From Porphyromonadaceae bacterium UBA2720 (GTDB taxonomy: Bacteria > Bacteroidota > Bacteroidia > Bacteroidales > Muribaculaceae): 29,840 nt of DNA. Every line of letters starts with the position of its first letter. Positions within the stretch are counted from its first letter, which is position 1. A program made the translations under genes and the position numbers. This document shows positions 22,364 to 29,840 of this stretch, one piece after another. A model generated the notes under the pieces. It saw nothing but the letters and a program-made list of their open reading frames with translations, ran no database searches and was not told where the DNA came from. The DNA lies in assembly GCA_002353885.1 (NCBI GenBank), contig DEKO01000145.1, positions 16,794-46,633 of the forward strand. Direction: 5' to 3'.

Positions 22364-23728
22364 ATGAACAGAATTATCACCATATTGCTGTTGTGCACAG
22401 CATGGCTTGCAGGCATGGCTCAGAACAACGTCCACGAGCAGTCGCCTGCCGACCAATATCAGTGGCCCACCGAGCCCGATGTTCTCAACAAGCTACACCA
22501 GTGGCAGGACCTGAAGTTCGGCATCCTGCTGCACTGGGGCATCTATTCGGTGCCGGGCATTGTCGAGTCATGGTCAATCTGCAACGAGAGTTGGATCACA
22601 CGCGACACCACGCGCACCTATGAGCAGTACAAGGACTGGTACTTCGGCCTCGCCGACGAGTTCAACCCCAAAAGTTTCGACCCCACACAGTGGGCCACCG
22701 TGGCCCGTCAGGCGGGTATGAAGTACATGATTTTCACCACCAAGCACCACGATGGCTTCTGCATGTACGACAGCCACGAGACCGACTACACCATCACGCG
22801 CCACGCCTTCAAGGACGACCCGCGCCGCGACGTGCTGCGCCATGTGCTCAAGGCATTCGGCCAACAGGGCTTCATGCTTGGCACCTACTTTTCCAAGCCC
22901 GATTGGCACTCACAACTCTACTGGTGGGACGTCTATCCCAACCGAGGGCGCAACACCACCTACCCCATCGACCGTTATCCCTGGCGCTGGGAACAATTCT
23001 GCCAGTTCACCTACCGCCAAATTGAAGAAATCATGTCGGGCTATGGGCCCATCGACATTCTGTGGCTAGACGGCGGATGGGTCTGTGCCGAAAACGGCCA
23101 GGACATCCACATGCCACTGATTGCACAGATGGCCCGGAACCATCAACCGGGGCTGATCATCGTAGACCGAACCATCCGCGGGCCGTATGAGAACTACCAG
23201 ACGCCCGAGCGCACCATCCCTGACACACAACTCAATTACCCCTGGGAGAGTTGTATCCCGCTCAGTGACGACTGGGGGTGGGTGCCGCGTCCACGGTGGA
23301 AGTCGCCGGCACGCGTGGTCAACACGCTGGCCGAGGTTGTCGCCAAGGGCGGCAACCTGGTGCTGGGCGTTGGTCCCACGCCCGAGGGGCTTATCCAGCC
23401 CGAGGCTGTCGAACGGCTGCAGGCCATCGGCCAGTGGCTCGACCGCAATGGCCGCGCCATCTACGGCACGGTGTGCACAACCCATTACCATGAGGGCAAC
23501 CTGTGGTTCACCGCCGCCCGCGACGGCAGCCGCCGCTATGCCATCCTCACCCTACCCGACGACGAGCCACTGCCCGACACCTTGTCCTGGAGCGTCAACC
23601 TACCCGCTAAGCGAGTTCGCCTGCTCTCAACCGGCAAGACCCTGAAGCACACCATCGCCGATGGCCGCGTCACCGTCCGCCTGCCGCAGGGCCTCCCCGC
23701 CGCCCCCCTCGCCCTCGAGATTGAGTGA
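22364..23728 (+). CDS. Secreted GH29 alpha-L-fucosidase
   Basis: 454 residues. Signal peptide of about 19 residues ends at GMAQ. The (beta/alpha)8 barrel shows the GH29 hallmarks: FGILLHWGIYSVP (52-64), the His pair in FTTKHHDGF (124-132), and the nucleophile Asp236 in DILWLDGGW (231-239). The C-terminal part includes the NLVLGVGPTPEG strand common to the family and a short beta-domain. It releases alpha-linked L-fucose from host mucin, milk or plant glycans, probably in the periplasm. The acid/base Glu is less certain (candidates Glu282 or Glu295). Single gene, with no adjacent SusC/SusD pair, so it is not in a classical polysaccharide utilisation locus within this window. Confidence 0.93.
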   Translation: MNRIITILLLCTAWLAGMAQNNVHEQSPADQYQWPTEPDVLNKLHQWQDLKFGILLHWGIYSVPGIVESWSICNESWITRDTTRTYEQYKDWYFGLADEFNPKSFDPTQWATVARQAGMKYMIFTTKHHDGFCMYDSHETDYTITRHAFKDDPRRDVLRHVLKAFGQQGFMLGTYFSKPDWHSQLYWWDVYPNRGRNTTYPIDRYPWRWEQFCQFTYRQIEEIMSGYGPIDILWLDGGWVCAENGQDIHMPLIAQMARNHQPGLIIVDRTIRGPYENYQTPERTIPDTQLNYPWESCIPLSDDWGWVPRPRWKSPARVVNTLAEVVAKGGNLVLGVGPTPEGLIQPEAVERLQAIGQWLDRNGRAIYGTVCTTHYHEGNLWFTAARDGSRRYAILTLPDDEPLPDTLSWSVNLPAKRVRLLSTGKTLKHTIADGRVTVRLPQGLPAAPLALEIE

Positions 23729-23740
23729 CCTCCAACCTCA

Positions 23741-23823
23741 TGCAGATCTTGCAGATTTAGCGGATGGGTTTATCTTGCAGACTTCAGTCCGCAGATTACA
23801 CAGATTAATCAGATTTATAGATT
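23741..23823. repeat. CAGATT-word repeat cluster
   Basis: CAGAT(T/C) recurs at least five times with irregular 10-25 base spacing (tgcagatc, gcagattt, gcagatta, cagattaa, cagattta). Similar CAGATT strings are common in Bacteroidales spacers, by recollection. It follows the fucosidase stop by 13 bases. Confidence 0.55.
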
Positions 23824-23846
23824 GAAATTCAACGTATTAAAAGCAA

Positions 23847-23884
23847 TTTGGACAAATTTTCAGTTGACTGAAAATTTGTCCAAA
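23847..23884. other. 38-base perfect palindromic hairpin between convergent genes
   Basis: Left arm 23847-23863 and right arm 23868-23884 are perfect reverse complements (17 base pairs, TTTGGACAAATTTTCAG on the left) with a TTGA loop. It lies between the fucosidase stop (23728) and the convergent stop at 23976. It may act as a two-way terminator, although no U-run follows on either side. Confidence 0.75.
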
Positions 23885-23975
23885 CTAGTCACAAAATGTG
23901 ATGTGAATATGAGTGAATCACCTAATGGGATCGTTAACAGTTGAACCGACAACTGAAAACTGACAACAACTTCGT

Positions 23976-25226
23976 TTAGCGGATGAGGTGCTTCTTGCCG
24001 TCACGGATGTAGAGACCGGCGGGGAGGGTCGAGAGGTCGACCTTGCCCAGGTTGATGCCGGTGATGGTGTAGACGTTGCCGTCGGTGGCGGGCTGCGCCT
24101 GGACATCGGTGATAGCAGTTGCCTCGTCCACGACCTCGGTGACATAGATGGCAGGCTTAGAGCCGTCCCAGGTGTAAATGCCGGTCACACTCTTCAGCGG
24201 CTGGTCGACGGGGATGTCGATGCCTAGGAAGAACATGTCCCTGACGTTGACCAGATAGCCGTCCACATCGAGCACGGCAAAGCGTCCGGGCTGGGTGAGG
24301 GTGACGTTCTCAACCTTGACCAGGCGCGAGAAGTTGGCGTCATCCACCAGCTGGGCGGGAGTCATGACCGTGGGCATGGGCGTTCCGGCAGTGATGGTGA
24401 GGTCGTCGGCAGTGGTCAGCGCGTCGGCAGCGGCCTCGGGCTTTTCGCGTCCAGGCTCTTCTTCCTCAACCTGCTCGTCATAGATGAGCAGCTGGCTTCG
24501 CTTGAGCACGACACTGCCATTGAGCACGTCGCCGGTAGTCAGTTGCAAGGCACGCACCTTGTAGAGCTCGATGGCACCGGTCTCGTCCTCGATGTAGGTG
24601 CTATTCCAGTCCACATAGCCCACACGGGCGTTGTTGAGCATGAGCTTGCCGCTCTTTCCCGGCTCAAGGGCGATGAAGGCGGCGATGTTGTCGCACACGG
24701 TGGGAGCCTCGACGGGAGTGTAGGTGTCGGCGTTGGCCTCGTCGGTGGTCACGGTGGCGTCGACCAGCCAGGTCTTGGTGGCCAGGTCATTGACAGCACT
24801 GGTCAGGGTCACTGCGGTGGAGTTGCCCGTCCAGGTGTGGTCGGTGAGCGTACCGTTACCTTCCTCGGCAGTGAGCATAAACTTGCCGCTCTTGTCGGTG
24901 AAGACAATGCCGGTGATGGCACGGCCGTCACTGGCCTTGAAGGTGATGGTGCCGTTCTCGTCGATGATGAGATAGCTGCCTGTGCGCAGATAGGTGTTGC
25001 TGTTGCCGTTGGTGGCAGTCATGGTTACATCGCCCACCACATAGCCCTCGGCGGGAACATTGCCGGCCGTGGGGTCGTCAAAAAACTCCACAGCTGTGGC
25101 CGATGGCCAGCCCAGGGGGTTGTTCTTGAAGTCAAACACGCTGGTTTGTGTCTCGGCCTGGGCGCTGATGCTCATCATCGCGCCGGCCAGCAGTGCCATG
25201 GCACTGAGTCGGGTAGAAATTTTCAT
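23976..25226 (-). CDS. Secreted multi-domain protein with sorting-domain-like C-terminal tail
   Basis: 416 residues. Signal peptide ends at SISAQAE. The N-terminal region (about 27-165) is a beta-rich FDFKNNP...GDVTMTATNG-type domain. The middle (about 177-330) holds two OB-fold-like segments (IAAFIALEPGKSGKLML and the AQLVDDANFSRLVKVENV part) separated by an acidic Glu/Pro linker. The last 45 residues, with VYTITGINLGKVDL and LPAGLYIRDGKKHLIR, resemble the beta-strand pattern of Bacteroidetes type IX sorting domains or their degenerate relatives. Expected location is the outer surface or periplasm. Third gene of the operon after the beta-barrel, separated by a 91-base spacer with a hairpin. 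No enzymatic function seen. Confidence 0.78.
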   Translation of the reverse strand: MKISTRLSAMALLAGAMMSISAQAETQTSVFDFKNNPLGWPSATAVEFFDDPTAGNVPAEGYVVGDVTMTATNGNSNTYLRTGSYLIIDENGTITFKASDGRAITGIVFTDKSGKFMLTAEEGNGTLTDHTWTGNSTAVTLTSAVNDLATKTWLVDATVTTDEANADTYTPVEAPTVCDNIAAFIALEPGKSGKLMLNNARVGYVDWNSTYIEDETGAIELYKVRALQLTTGDVLNGSVVLKRSQLLIYDEQVEEEEPGREKPEAAADALTTADDLTITAGTPMPTVMTPAQLVDDANFSRLVKVENVTLTQPGRFAVLDVDGYLVNVRDMFFLGIDIPVDQPLKSVTGIYTWDGSKPAIYVTEVVDEATAITDVQAQPATDGNVYTITGINLGKVDLSTLPAGLYIRDGKKHLIR

Positions 25227-25277
25227 AGATGTTAAAATTTTAGAGTATTATTGTTCTTGCTATACTATTGTAATGAT

Positions 25278-25298
25278 GCGCAAAGCTGAACTTTGCGC
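25278..25298. other. Hairpin in the spacer after the beta-barrel gene
   Basis: GCGCAAAG (25278-25285) pairs perfectly with CTTTGCGC (25291-25298), five-base loop. It starts 20 bases after the beta-barrel stop on the minus strand. No U-run follows, so partial readthrough or message processing is possible before the downstream gene at 25226. Confidence 0.55.
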
Positions 25299-25317
25299 CA
25301 CGTAACGGTCATGCCGC

Positions 25318-26970
25318 TCAGAAGAGGCAGCCCACGGCAAACGATGCGTTGTGGCGATGCGCGTTGCCAAGCCAGTGGGTGTCGAAAGCGCGGGCATAGC
25401 CATAACGGGCCTGGGCATAGAGGCGCAGACGGGCATGAGCCAGCGGCATCGACCAGCGGACTTTAGCTCCAACCTGCACACGCTGGGCGGTGAGCCACTC
25501 ATAGTGGCGCATGAGCCAGTCGAGGTGCCCCTGAGGGTACTCGTCGCCGTCGCCGGTCAGGGCATAGGCACCGTCGCTGCGGGGCGTGCCGCCACCACTG
25601 CCCCACCCTGCCATGAGTGCCAGCGACCAAGTGTGGTCGTTGGGCAGCAGCCAGTTGCGCTGCGCGGTGAGCCGGAGGTCGGTGCGGTGGGCCTGTTGCC
25701 AACGGTAGTAGGGATAGAGGCTGGCGGTGACGGTGCGCAGGCTGTAATCGACCTGTGCCTGCGCCTGCCAGGTGGCCAGGTGCCGACTGATGCCCCATTG
25801 CAGGTCGTAGGCCATGGTGACATGGTCCTCCTGTCGCTGACTCATCTCGCGGTCGTCGTAGTAGACAATCTGCGTCACACCGCCGTCGGTGACAATGCGG
25901 TAGGTGCGCTCATAGTCCTTGAGATCCTGGTGGCTCCACAGGGCAGTGATGCGGTGGATGACCTGTGGCGCAGCGTGTTGCCACCACGAGCGCAAGTGCC
26001 ACTCATTGCCATGGTGGCGGTTGAAGTCGAGCAGCGAGGGGGACTCCAGGCCATAGTGGCCATGACGGTGCGCCCACTCCCACTCGATGACCGCGTTCCA
26101 AGTCCCACAGGCATAGCCCGCCTGCAGTGCCACGCCATGCCGCATGTCGAGCAGGGGCTTCTCGTAGTCGCTGCTCACATAGCCCTTGCCGTCGGTCTGC
26201 TCGTCACGCCCGAACGCCGCACCATAGTCAATCAGATAGCCATAGACGCGGTCGGTGCGCCCATAGGTGCTGAAGCGCAGTGCCTCGGTCGAGCGTTGCA
26301 GCAGGTAGTTGGCTCCCAGCGTCAAGTGCTGCATGTGCCAGACGGCACCCACACTGGCATCGAGCTGCATGAGTGTGCCCGTGTGACGTGGGTCCTTGCG
26401 CTTGGCGCTGCTGGCCGCACGATAACCGAAACGTGCCCCCAGGCTCAATCCGCGCCAGGCGTTCACGCCCACCTCACCGGTCAGGCCGTACTGTTCGAGC
26501 GATGTCCGACCCAGTGTCGAGTCGGCAGTCTCGGCGATGTCGAAGGGCATGCGATCGGGCTCAATCCACACCGAGCCACCCGCATCACGCCCCCACGCGT
26601 TACTGTAGTCGATGCCCCCGCGCAGCACCACGCGCCGGCTCACGCGGTAAACCGACCGTGCCATGGCCGTGGCTTGCCAGATGTTGGGCGACTGTCCGTA
26701 TGGCACCAAGCCGCCCTGGCCCGTAGCCAGCCCCACCTGGGCATCGGCCAACAGACGCTGGGTGGAGTCATCGGGCTGGTAGGTGGTCAGGGCAGCTGCA
26801 TTGGTGGTACGCAACCACGAGTGGCGAGACAAGACCTGGTCATAGTCGAGCCACGACTGTCCGTGCGCCCCCAGGGCCACAGCAGCAACAAGCACAACTC
26901 CGCACAATCTAGATAATCTAGATTTTCTAGATAGTCTAGAGCTTCTAGAAAAGCCACAGCTATTATTCAT
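25318..26970 (-). CDS. Outer-membrane beta-barrel protein, DUF6850-like
   Basis: 550 residues ending in Phe (AVGCLF), as do most outer-membrane barrels. After the signal region the sequence is made of alternating amphipathic strands rich in Trp, Tyr and Arg (VYRVSRRVVLRGGIDYSNAW, LSLGARFGYRAASSAKR, LRLYAQARYGYARAF). This fits a DUF6850-type barrel, a family I associate with DUF4876 lipoproteins such as the one encoded upstream. The N-terminus is odd: residues 8-22 are five Ser-Arg pairs spaced by one residue, encoded by TCTAGA repeats, before the hydrophobic core (VVLVAAVALGAHG). Start chosen at the ATG at 26968-26970 because no later ATG precedes the signal core. Confidence 0.82.
   Translation of the reverse strand: MNNSCGFSRSSRLSRKSRLSRLCGVVLVAAVALGAHGQSWLDYDQVLSRHSWLRTTNAAALTTYQPDDSTQRLLADAQVGLATGQGGLVPYGQSPNIWQATAMARSVYRVSRRVVLRGGIDYSNAWGRDAGGSVWIEPDRMPFDIAETADSTLGRTSLEQYGLTGEVGVNAWRGLSLGARFGYRAASSAKRKDPRHTGTLMQLDASVGAVWHMQHLTLGANYLLQRSTEALRFSTYGRTDRVYGYLIDYGAAFGRDEQTDGKGYVSSDYEKPLLDMRHGVALQAGYACGTWNAVIEWEWAHRHGHYGLESPSLLDFNRHHGNEWHLRSWWQHAAPQVIHRITALWSHQDLKDYERTYRIVTDGGVTQIVYYDDREMSQRQEDHVTMAYDLQWGISRHLATWQAQAQVDYSLRTVTASLYPYYRWQQAHRTDLRLTAQRNWLLPNDHTWSLALMAGWGSGGGTPRSDGAYALTGDGDEYPQGHLDWLMRHYEWLTAQRVQVGAKVRWSMPLAHARLRLYAQARYGYARAFDTHWLGNAHRHNASFAVGCLF
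26908..26949. repeat. Five 9-base TCTAGA repeats at the 5' end of the barrel gene
   Basis: TCTAGA occurs at 26908, 26917, 26926, 26935 and 26944, exactly nine bases apart, with variable triplets between. It lies within the coding sequence and encodes repeated Ser-Arg. Confidence 0.95.
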
Positions 26971-26994
26971 TATATATTAAGCATTATACATTAT

Positions 26995-28218
26995 TCATCG
27001 TTCATTACGCAGTGAGGCATGCTCGCGCTCGATAAAGTCGGCGGTCGAGTTATTGGTATCCTGATAGACCGTGTGCCCCTGACGAGCGCTCTCGGCCTCA
27101 TCGACGCGGCGCTCCACACTGTGTCCTTGTCGCGAGGTCAGATAGATGTAGCCCACATCGACGGCTGCAGTCAAGCGCTTAGTGGCTTCCTGCCAGGCAT
27201 TGGAGTAGACCTCGACACCATCCAGGATATTGGCGACAGGCACCTTGCGGCAGGCATAAGTGGGCAGCGCGCGCCCCTCGTCATACCACACGTTGCCGGC
27301 ATCGTTGCCAAACTCAAGCGCACTCATGCCTGCCGGCGGGGTGAAGATGAAGAATGCGGGCGAACTGTTGCTCAACGGCCAGGCCTGCTCCGACTCGTCG
27401 CCGTAGCGCACCACGCGCAGGTAGTGGCTGGTGGGTATCACCTCGCTGGGCGAGGGATAGTAGGACGTGTTGCTGTACTGCTCGATGTCGTAGGTGCAAT
27501 AATAGGCCGCATTGGCCAGATTGACACTGTTGCTGTAGGTGAGCGTGTGGTCGATGGCGCCGTTCAGGGCGATGACCTTCTGCTCCCACGGCTCAAACAC
27601 CACCTCGTTGCCAGGGAAATACCAGAACGCCGAGGCGGCAGGAATAAAGCCATCGTCCTCGTAGTTGAGGCGTCCATCGGCGGTGTAATTCTTGTTGATA
27701 CCATAGCTGTTGTAGGGTGTGCAGATGGCCAGGCACAGCCCGGGCAGGGTCACCCGCTCGCCACTGTTGTTGGCCACGATGACATACTTGTCGCGGTGGA
27801 ACCAACCCGACCCGTCGTCCTTTTGGCATCCGCCCACATACAGCTCGCGGACGATGATGCTGCTCGTGGTGGCCACTGTCAACGGCAACTCCACCACCAG
27901 CGGCTGGCCGGCACTCACCACCAGATTGCTCACCGCGCCGTTGTAGATGTGACGCCAGCCATCGACCGGCTCACCCACCCACGACACCGTGGCTTGATAG
28001 ATGCCCACCGGCACCTGGAAGGTTGCCACCCCCTTTGCATCGGTCGCTTGACTGAACTCTGTGCCACGGCTATCGGCCAACTTGACCACAATCCCCTCGG
28101 TGTCGGCAATGTCGCCCGTGAGCTGCACAGCCACTTGCTCAATGTCATAGCCCTTGGGCTCATCGTTGTGGCAGGCCACAAGCCCAACCAACAACAGCAT
28201 CACTAATAATTTATTCAT
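26995..28218 (-). CDS. DUF4876-type outer-surface lipoprotein
   Basis: 407 residues from the ATG at 28216-28218. An ATG three codons earlier would place a Glu in the signal's n-region, which is unfavoured. Lipobox LVAC, Cys16. The N-terminal part (about 20-110) looks like an Ig-like carboxypeptidase-regulatory domain (AKGVATFQVPVGIYQATVSW). It is followed by a lamin-tail-like domain typical of DUF4876: SSIIVRELYVGGCQKDD, YVIVANNSGERVTLPGLCLA and FYFP-type strands (FWYFPGNEVVFEPWEQ). The family belongs to Bacteroidetes and is probably cell-surface; its ligand is unknown. First gene of a three-gene operon. A 9-base dyad (28243-28275) lies immediately upstream. No TonB-dependent receptor is adjacent. 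Confidence 0.85.
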   Translation of the reverse strand: MNKLLVMLLLVGLVACHNDEPKGYDIEQVAVQLTGDIADTEGIVVKLADSRGTEFSQATDAKGVATFQVPVGIYQATVSWVGEPVDGWRHIYNGAVSNLVVSAGQPLVVELPLTVATTSSIIVRELYVGGCQKDDGSGWFHRDKYVIVANNSGERVTLPGLCLAICTPYNSYGINKNYTADGRLNYEDDGFIPAASAFWYFPGNEVVFEPWEQKVIALNGAIDHTLTYSNSVNLANAAYYCTYDIEQYSNTSYYPSPSEVIPTSHYLRVVRYGDESEQAWPLSNSSPAFFIFTPPAGMSALEFGNDAGNVWYDEGRALPTYACRKVPVANILDGVEVYSNAWQEATKRLTAAVDVGYIYLTSRQGHSVERRVDEAESARQGHTVYQDTNNSTADFIEREHASLRNER

Positions 28219-28242
28219 TGTTTCCATATCTTCTGTTTTATT

Positions 28243-28275
28243 TGATACAATCGGGGACGGTTCTAAATTGTATCA
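28243..28275. promoter_or_regulatory. 9-base dyad upstream of the DUF4876 operon
   Basis: TGATACAAT (28243-28251) and ATTGTATCA (28267-28275) form a perfect inverted repeat with a 15-base centre. It begins 24 bases before the chosen start codon. It could be an operator for a dimeric regulator or a leader hairpin. I see no TAnnTTTG box for this operon. Confidence 0.5.
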
Positions 28276-28361
28276 TGTGTTAAATTACCTTTAACATATT
28301 CGATAAAAAGTCGCCTTTAGTTTCGTTAATTGTTAAAAAACGAGATTTTTTAGGCTGGAAA

Positions 28362-28393
28362 TTTGGTCAGTTCAACGAGACCTACTACCTTTG
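28362..28393 (+). promoter_or_regulatory. Consensus promoter of the initiator tRNA gene
   Basis: TTTG at 28362-28365, 20 bases, TACCTTTG at 28386-28393. Both boxes and the spacing are consensus for the Bacteroidetes primary sigma factor. The tRNA begins 12 bases after the -7 box. Confidence 0.8.
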
Positions 28394-28404
28394 CACTCGC
28401 AAAT

Positions 28405-28479
<75 letters not shown>

Positions 28480-28483
28480 GTAG

Positions 28484-28515
28484 AGAGGCTGAATCGCAAG
28501 ATTCGGCCTCTTTTG
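28484..28515 (+). terminator. Terminator of the initiator tRNA
   Basis: Twelve-base stem 28484-28495 with 28500-28511 (one T-G wobble), closed by a GCAA tetraloop and followed by TTTT. It starts five bases after the tRNA's CCA end. Confidence 0.92.
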
Positions 28516-28559
28516 TTGCTCATAACGGGCCTTGGGCGACAAAATTCTCGGTTGTCGAT

Positions 28560-28590
28560 TTTCGATTCTCGACTAAAAATATTACCTTTG
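28560..28590 (+). promoter_or_regulatory. Promoter of the glycosyltransferase gene, nearly leaderless
   Basis: TTTC at 28560-28563, 19 bases, TACCTTTG at 28583-28590. The ATG begins at 28596, five bases after the -7 box, so the start of transcription would fall at or just before the start codon. Confidence 0.6.
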
Positions 28591-28595
28591 CATCA

Positions 28596-29783
28596 ATGAA
28601 ACGTATGGCGGTCATATTCGAGGGGCGTCTGCACGACCAGAAGGGCGTGTTCAACGCCGTGGTGCAGCGTGTGCGGCATCTGCGAGAGGTTGCAGACGGC
28701 TGCGCCATCGACGTGCACATGATTGAGGGGTATGACCGAGGGCTGAACCGCTGGCTTCACAGCACCCGCCGCATCGCCGACCGCCCTGCTGTGGCGCACG
28801 TCGACACGGTCGATGTGCACATGCACTGGTTCTGCCACAGCCTGATGGACACCGTGCGGCACAAGGTGCTGCACCAGCCCGCCAAAGCGTACCGCCAGTG
28901 GTTGTCGCACCTTGCCGATGAGTTGCAGGGGTATGACCTGCTCAGCGCCCACGACCGCATTGCCGGCGCCGCAGCAGCCATGGCCAGCGAGCGTTATGGC
29001 ATGCCACACTATATCACCTGGCACGGCTATAGCATCCACAGCGACGCGGCCACCGACCCAGTGTATCGCGCCGACACCATCGAGTTGCTGCAGCACGCCA
29101 CCTGCAACTTTTTTGTGAGCCGCGGACTGGAGCGATATGCCCGCCAGACGCTGACCGACCGTTTCGTGAGCGAAATTCTGTACAACGGTGCTTCGGCCGA
29201 GTTCCATCGCTACGACGAGCCGACACGCTGCCAACTGCGGACACAGCGTGGCATTGGCAGCGATGAGCGAGTGGTGGGCTTCGTTGGCCGCATGGATCCG
29301 GTCAAGAACGTGTCACTGCTTGATGACATCTTCGACGAGATTCGCATCCACTATACTCGCCCGCTGCGCTTTGTCGCCTTGGGCGACGGGCCGCTTCGCA
29401 AGCAAGTGGAACTGCTCATGCGCGAGCGCGGCATCAACTGCTTGATGCCTGGCAACGTGCCTCACACGCAGATGCCCGAGTGGATGAACTGCATCGACGT
29501 GCTGGTATTGCCCAGTCAGAAAGAGGGCCTACCGCTGGTGGCGCTCGAAGCCATCCAGTGTGGTGCCAACGTGGTGGCCACCGACGTGATGGGCACTGCT
29601 GAAGCAGTGGGAGCGGCCAATGCCGTCGCTCTTGACGACAACCTGGTCGAGAACCTGGCACGACGTGCCGTGCAGATGCTCAACGGCGAGGTTGTGCAAC
29701 AGTTGCCACCCGGCATGAGCTGGGCCGCTACAGCGCGGCGCGAGCTGGAGATTTATCTTGGCCGAGCCGTGGGCTCGGCATAG
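28596..29783 (+). CDS. GT4-family glycosyltransferase
   Basis: 395 residues from the ATG at 28596-28598. An open frame extends back to 28419 but runs through the tRNA and its terminator, so it is not coding there. GT-B fold with the C-terminal GT1/GT4 domain: GFVGRMDPVKNVSLL (228-242), LGDGPLRKQVE (262-272), PGNVPHTQMPEWM (285-297) and the EX7E motif Glu310...Glu318 in KEGLPLVALEA. Retaining transferase using a nucleotide sugar at the cytoplasmic membrane, probably for a surface glycan. Acceptor and sugar unknown. It may be the first gene of a longer glycan cluster beyond the window, but none is visible here. Confidence 0.9.
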   Translation: MKRMAVIFEGRLHDQKGVFNAVVQRVRHLREVADGCAIDVHMIEGYDRGLNRWLHSTRRIADRPAVAHVDTVDVHMHWFCHSLMDTVRHKVLHQPAKAYRQWLSHLADELQGYDLLSAHDRIAGAAAAMASERYGMPHYITWHGYSIHSDAATDPVYRADTIELLQHATCNFFVSRGLERYARQTLTDRFVSEILYNGASAEFHRYDEPTRCQLRTQRGIGSDERVVGFVGRMDPVKNVSLLDDIFDEIRIHYTRPLRFVALGDGPLRKQVELLMRERGINCLMPGNVPHTQMPEWMNCIDVLVLPSQKEGLPLVALEAIQCGANVVATDVMGTAEAVGAANAVALDDNLVENLARRAVQMLNGEVVQQLPPGMSWAATARRELEIYLGRAVGSA

Positions 29784-29797
29784 TTGACCGTGGCGAA

Positions 29798-29840
29798 GCA
29801 AATGCCAAGCAACCATTATTCATTATTCATCATTCATTAT
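29798..29840. repeat. ATTATTC-word repeat at the window end
   Basis: ATTATTC and ATTCATC words are repeated after the glycosyltransferase stop codon; a similar string occurs at 26961-26999. No gene is seen in this last stretch. Confidence 0.5.

Noticed and set aside
22364..23728. Polysaccharide utilisation locus around the fucosidase
   Set aside because: No SusC/SusD pair, regulator or second glycosidase adjacent; neighbours are a metal permease and a convergent surface operon.
25351..26916. 521-codon open frame on the plus strand
   Set aside because: Antisense to the beta-barrel gene, low-complexity His/Val/Gly composition, no promoter.
27019..28206. 395-codon open frame on the plus strand
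   Set aside because: Antisense to the DUF4876 lipoprotein gene, which has a proper lipobox and domain matches.

Overview
The window reads as chromosomal DNA from a member of the Bacteroidales, perhaps Muribaculaceae- or Prevotella-like; the family is an inference. The evidence is: (i) spacers carrying the Bacteroidetes promoter signature TAnnTTTG, several with an upstream TTTG at the expected 19-20 bases; (ii) lipoprotein-rich, signal-peptide-rich operons; (iii) the cmk-ispH pair; (iv) an outer-membrane operon of a DUF4876-type lipoprotein and a DUF6850-type beta-barrel, followed by a protein with a sorting-domain-like tail; (v) GC-rich genes separated by very AT-rich, word-repetitive spacers. 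I see no insertion sequence, phage, integrase or CRISPR array.

Layout. 1-194: start of glycyl-tRNA synthetase (minus). 316-2060: tatD and a polyprenyl diphosphate synthase (minus). 2174-5084: an apparent minus-strand operon of a variant UDP-glucose dehydrogenase and three small lipoproteins. 5301-6008: aquaporin Z (plus). 6080-11613: minus-strand operon DUF3298 protein, mtgA, mutY, DPP5-like S9 peptidase, PrsW protease, with 4-base ATGA overlaps. 11726-13284: cmk then ispH. 13380-18571: a divergent block, with two paralogous secreted TPR proteins (one fused to a retropepsin-like protease) on the minus strand, and on the plus strand a Tyr-Pro-Gln-Gln-Gly repeat protein followed by a TerB-like protein. 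18749-19156: a DUF4332 helix-hairpin-helix protein. 19240-22200: minus-strand secreted protein, EamA transporter and a metal permease fused to an HMA domain. 22364-23728: GH29 alpha-L-fucosidase (plus). 23976-28218: three-gene minus-strand surface operon. 28405-28479: initiator tRNA-Met. 28596-29783: GT4 glycosyltransferase.

The best candidate for something undescribed is the divergent block at 13380-18571. It has consensus-spaced divergent promoters, a good sigma-54-type element in front of the low-complexity repeat gene, and a 36-base inverted repeat just beyond the 3' end of each arm. That these genes work together is inference only. The other strong oddity is the UDP-glucose dehydrogenase homologue, which has Leu where the catalytic Cys is expected and further substitutions at positions usually conserved in the active site.
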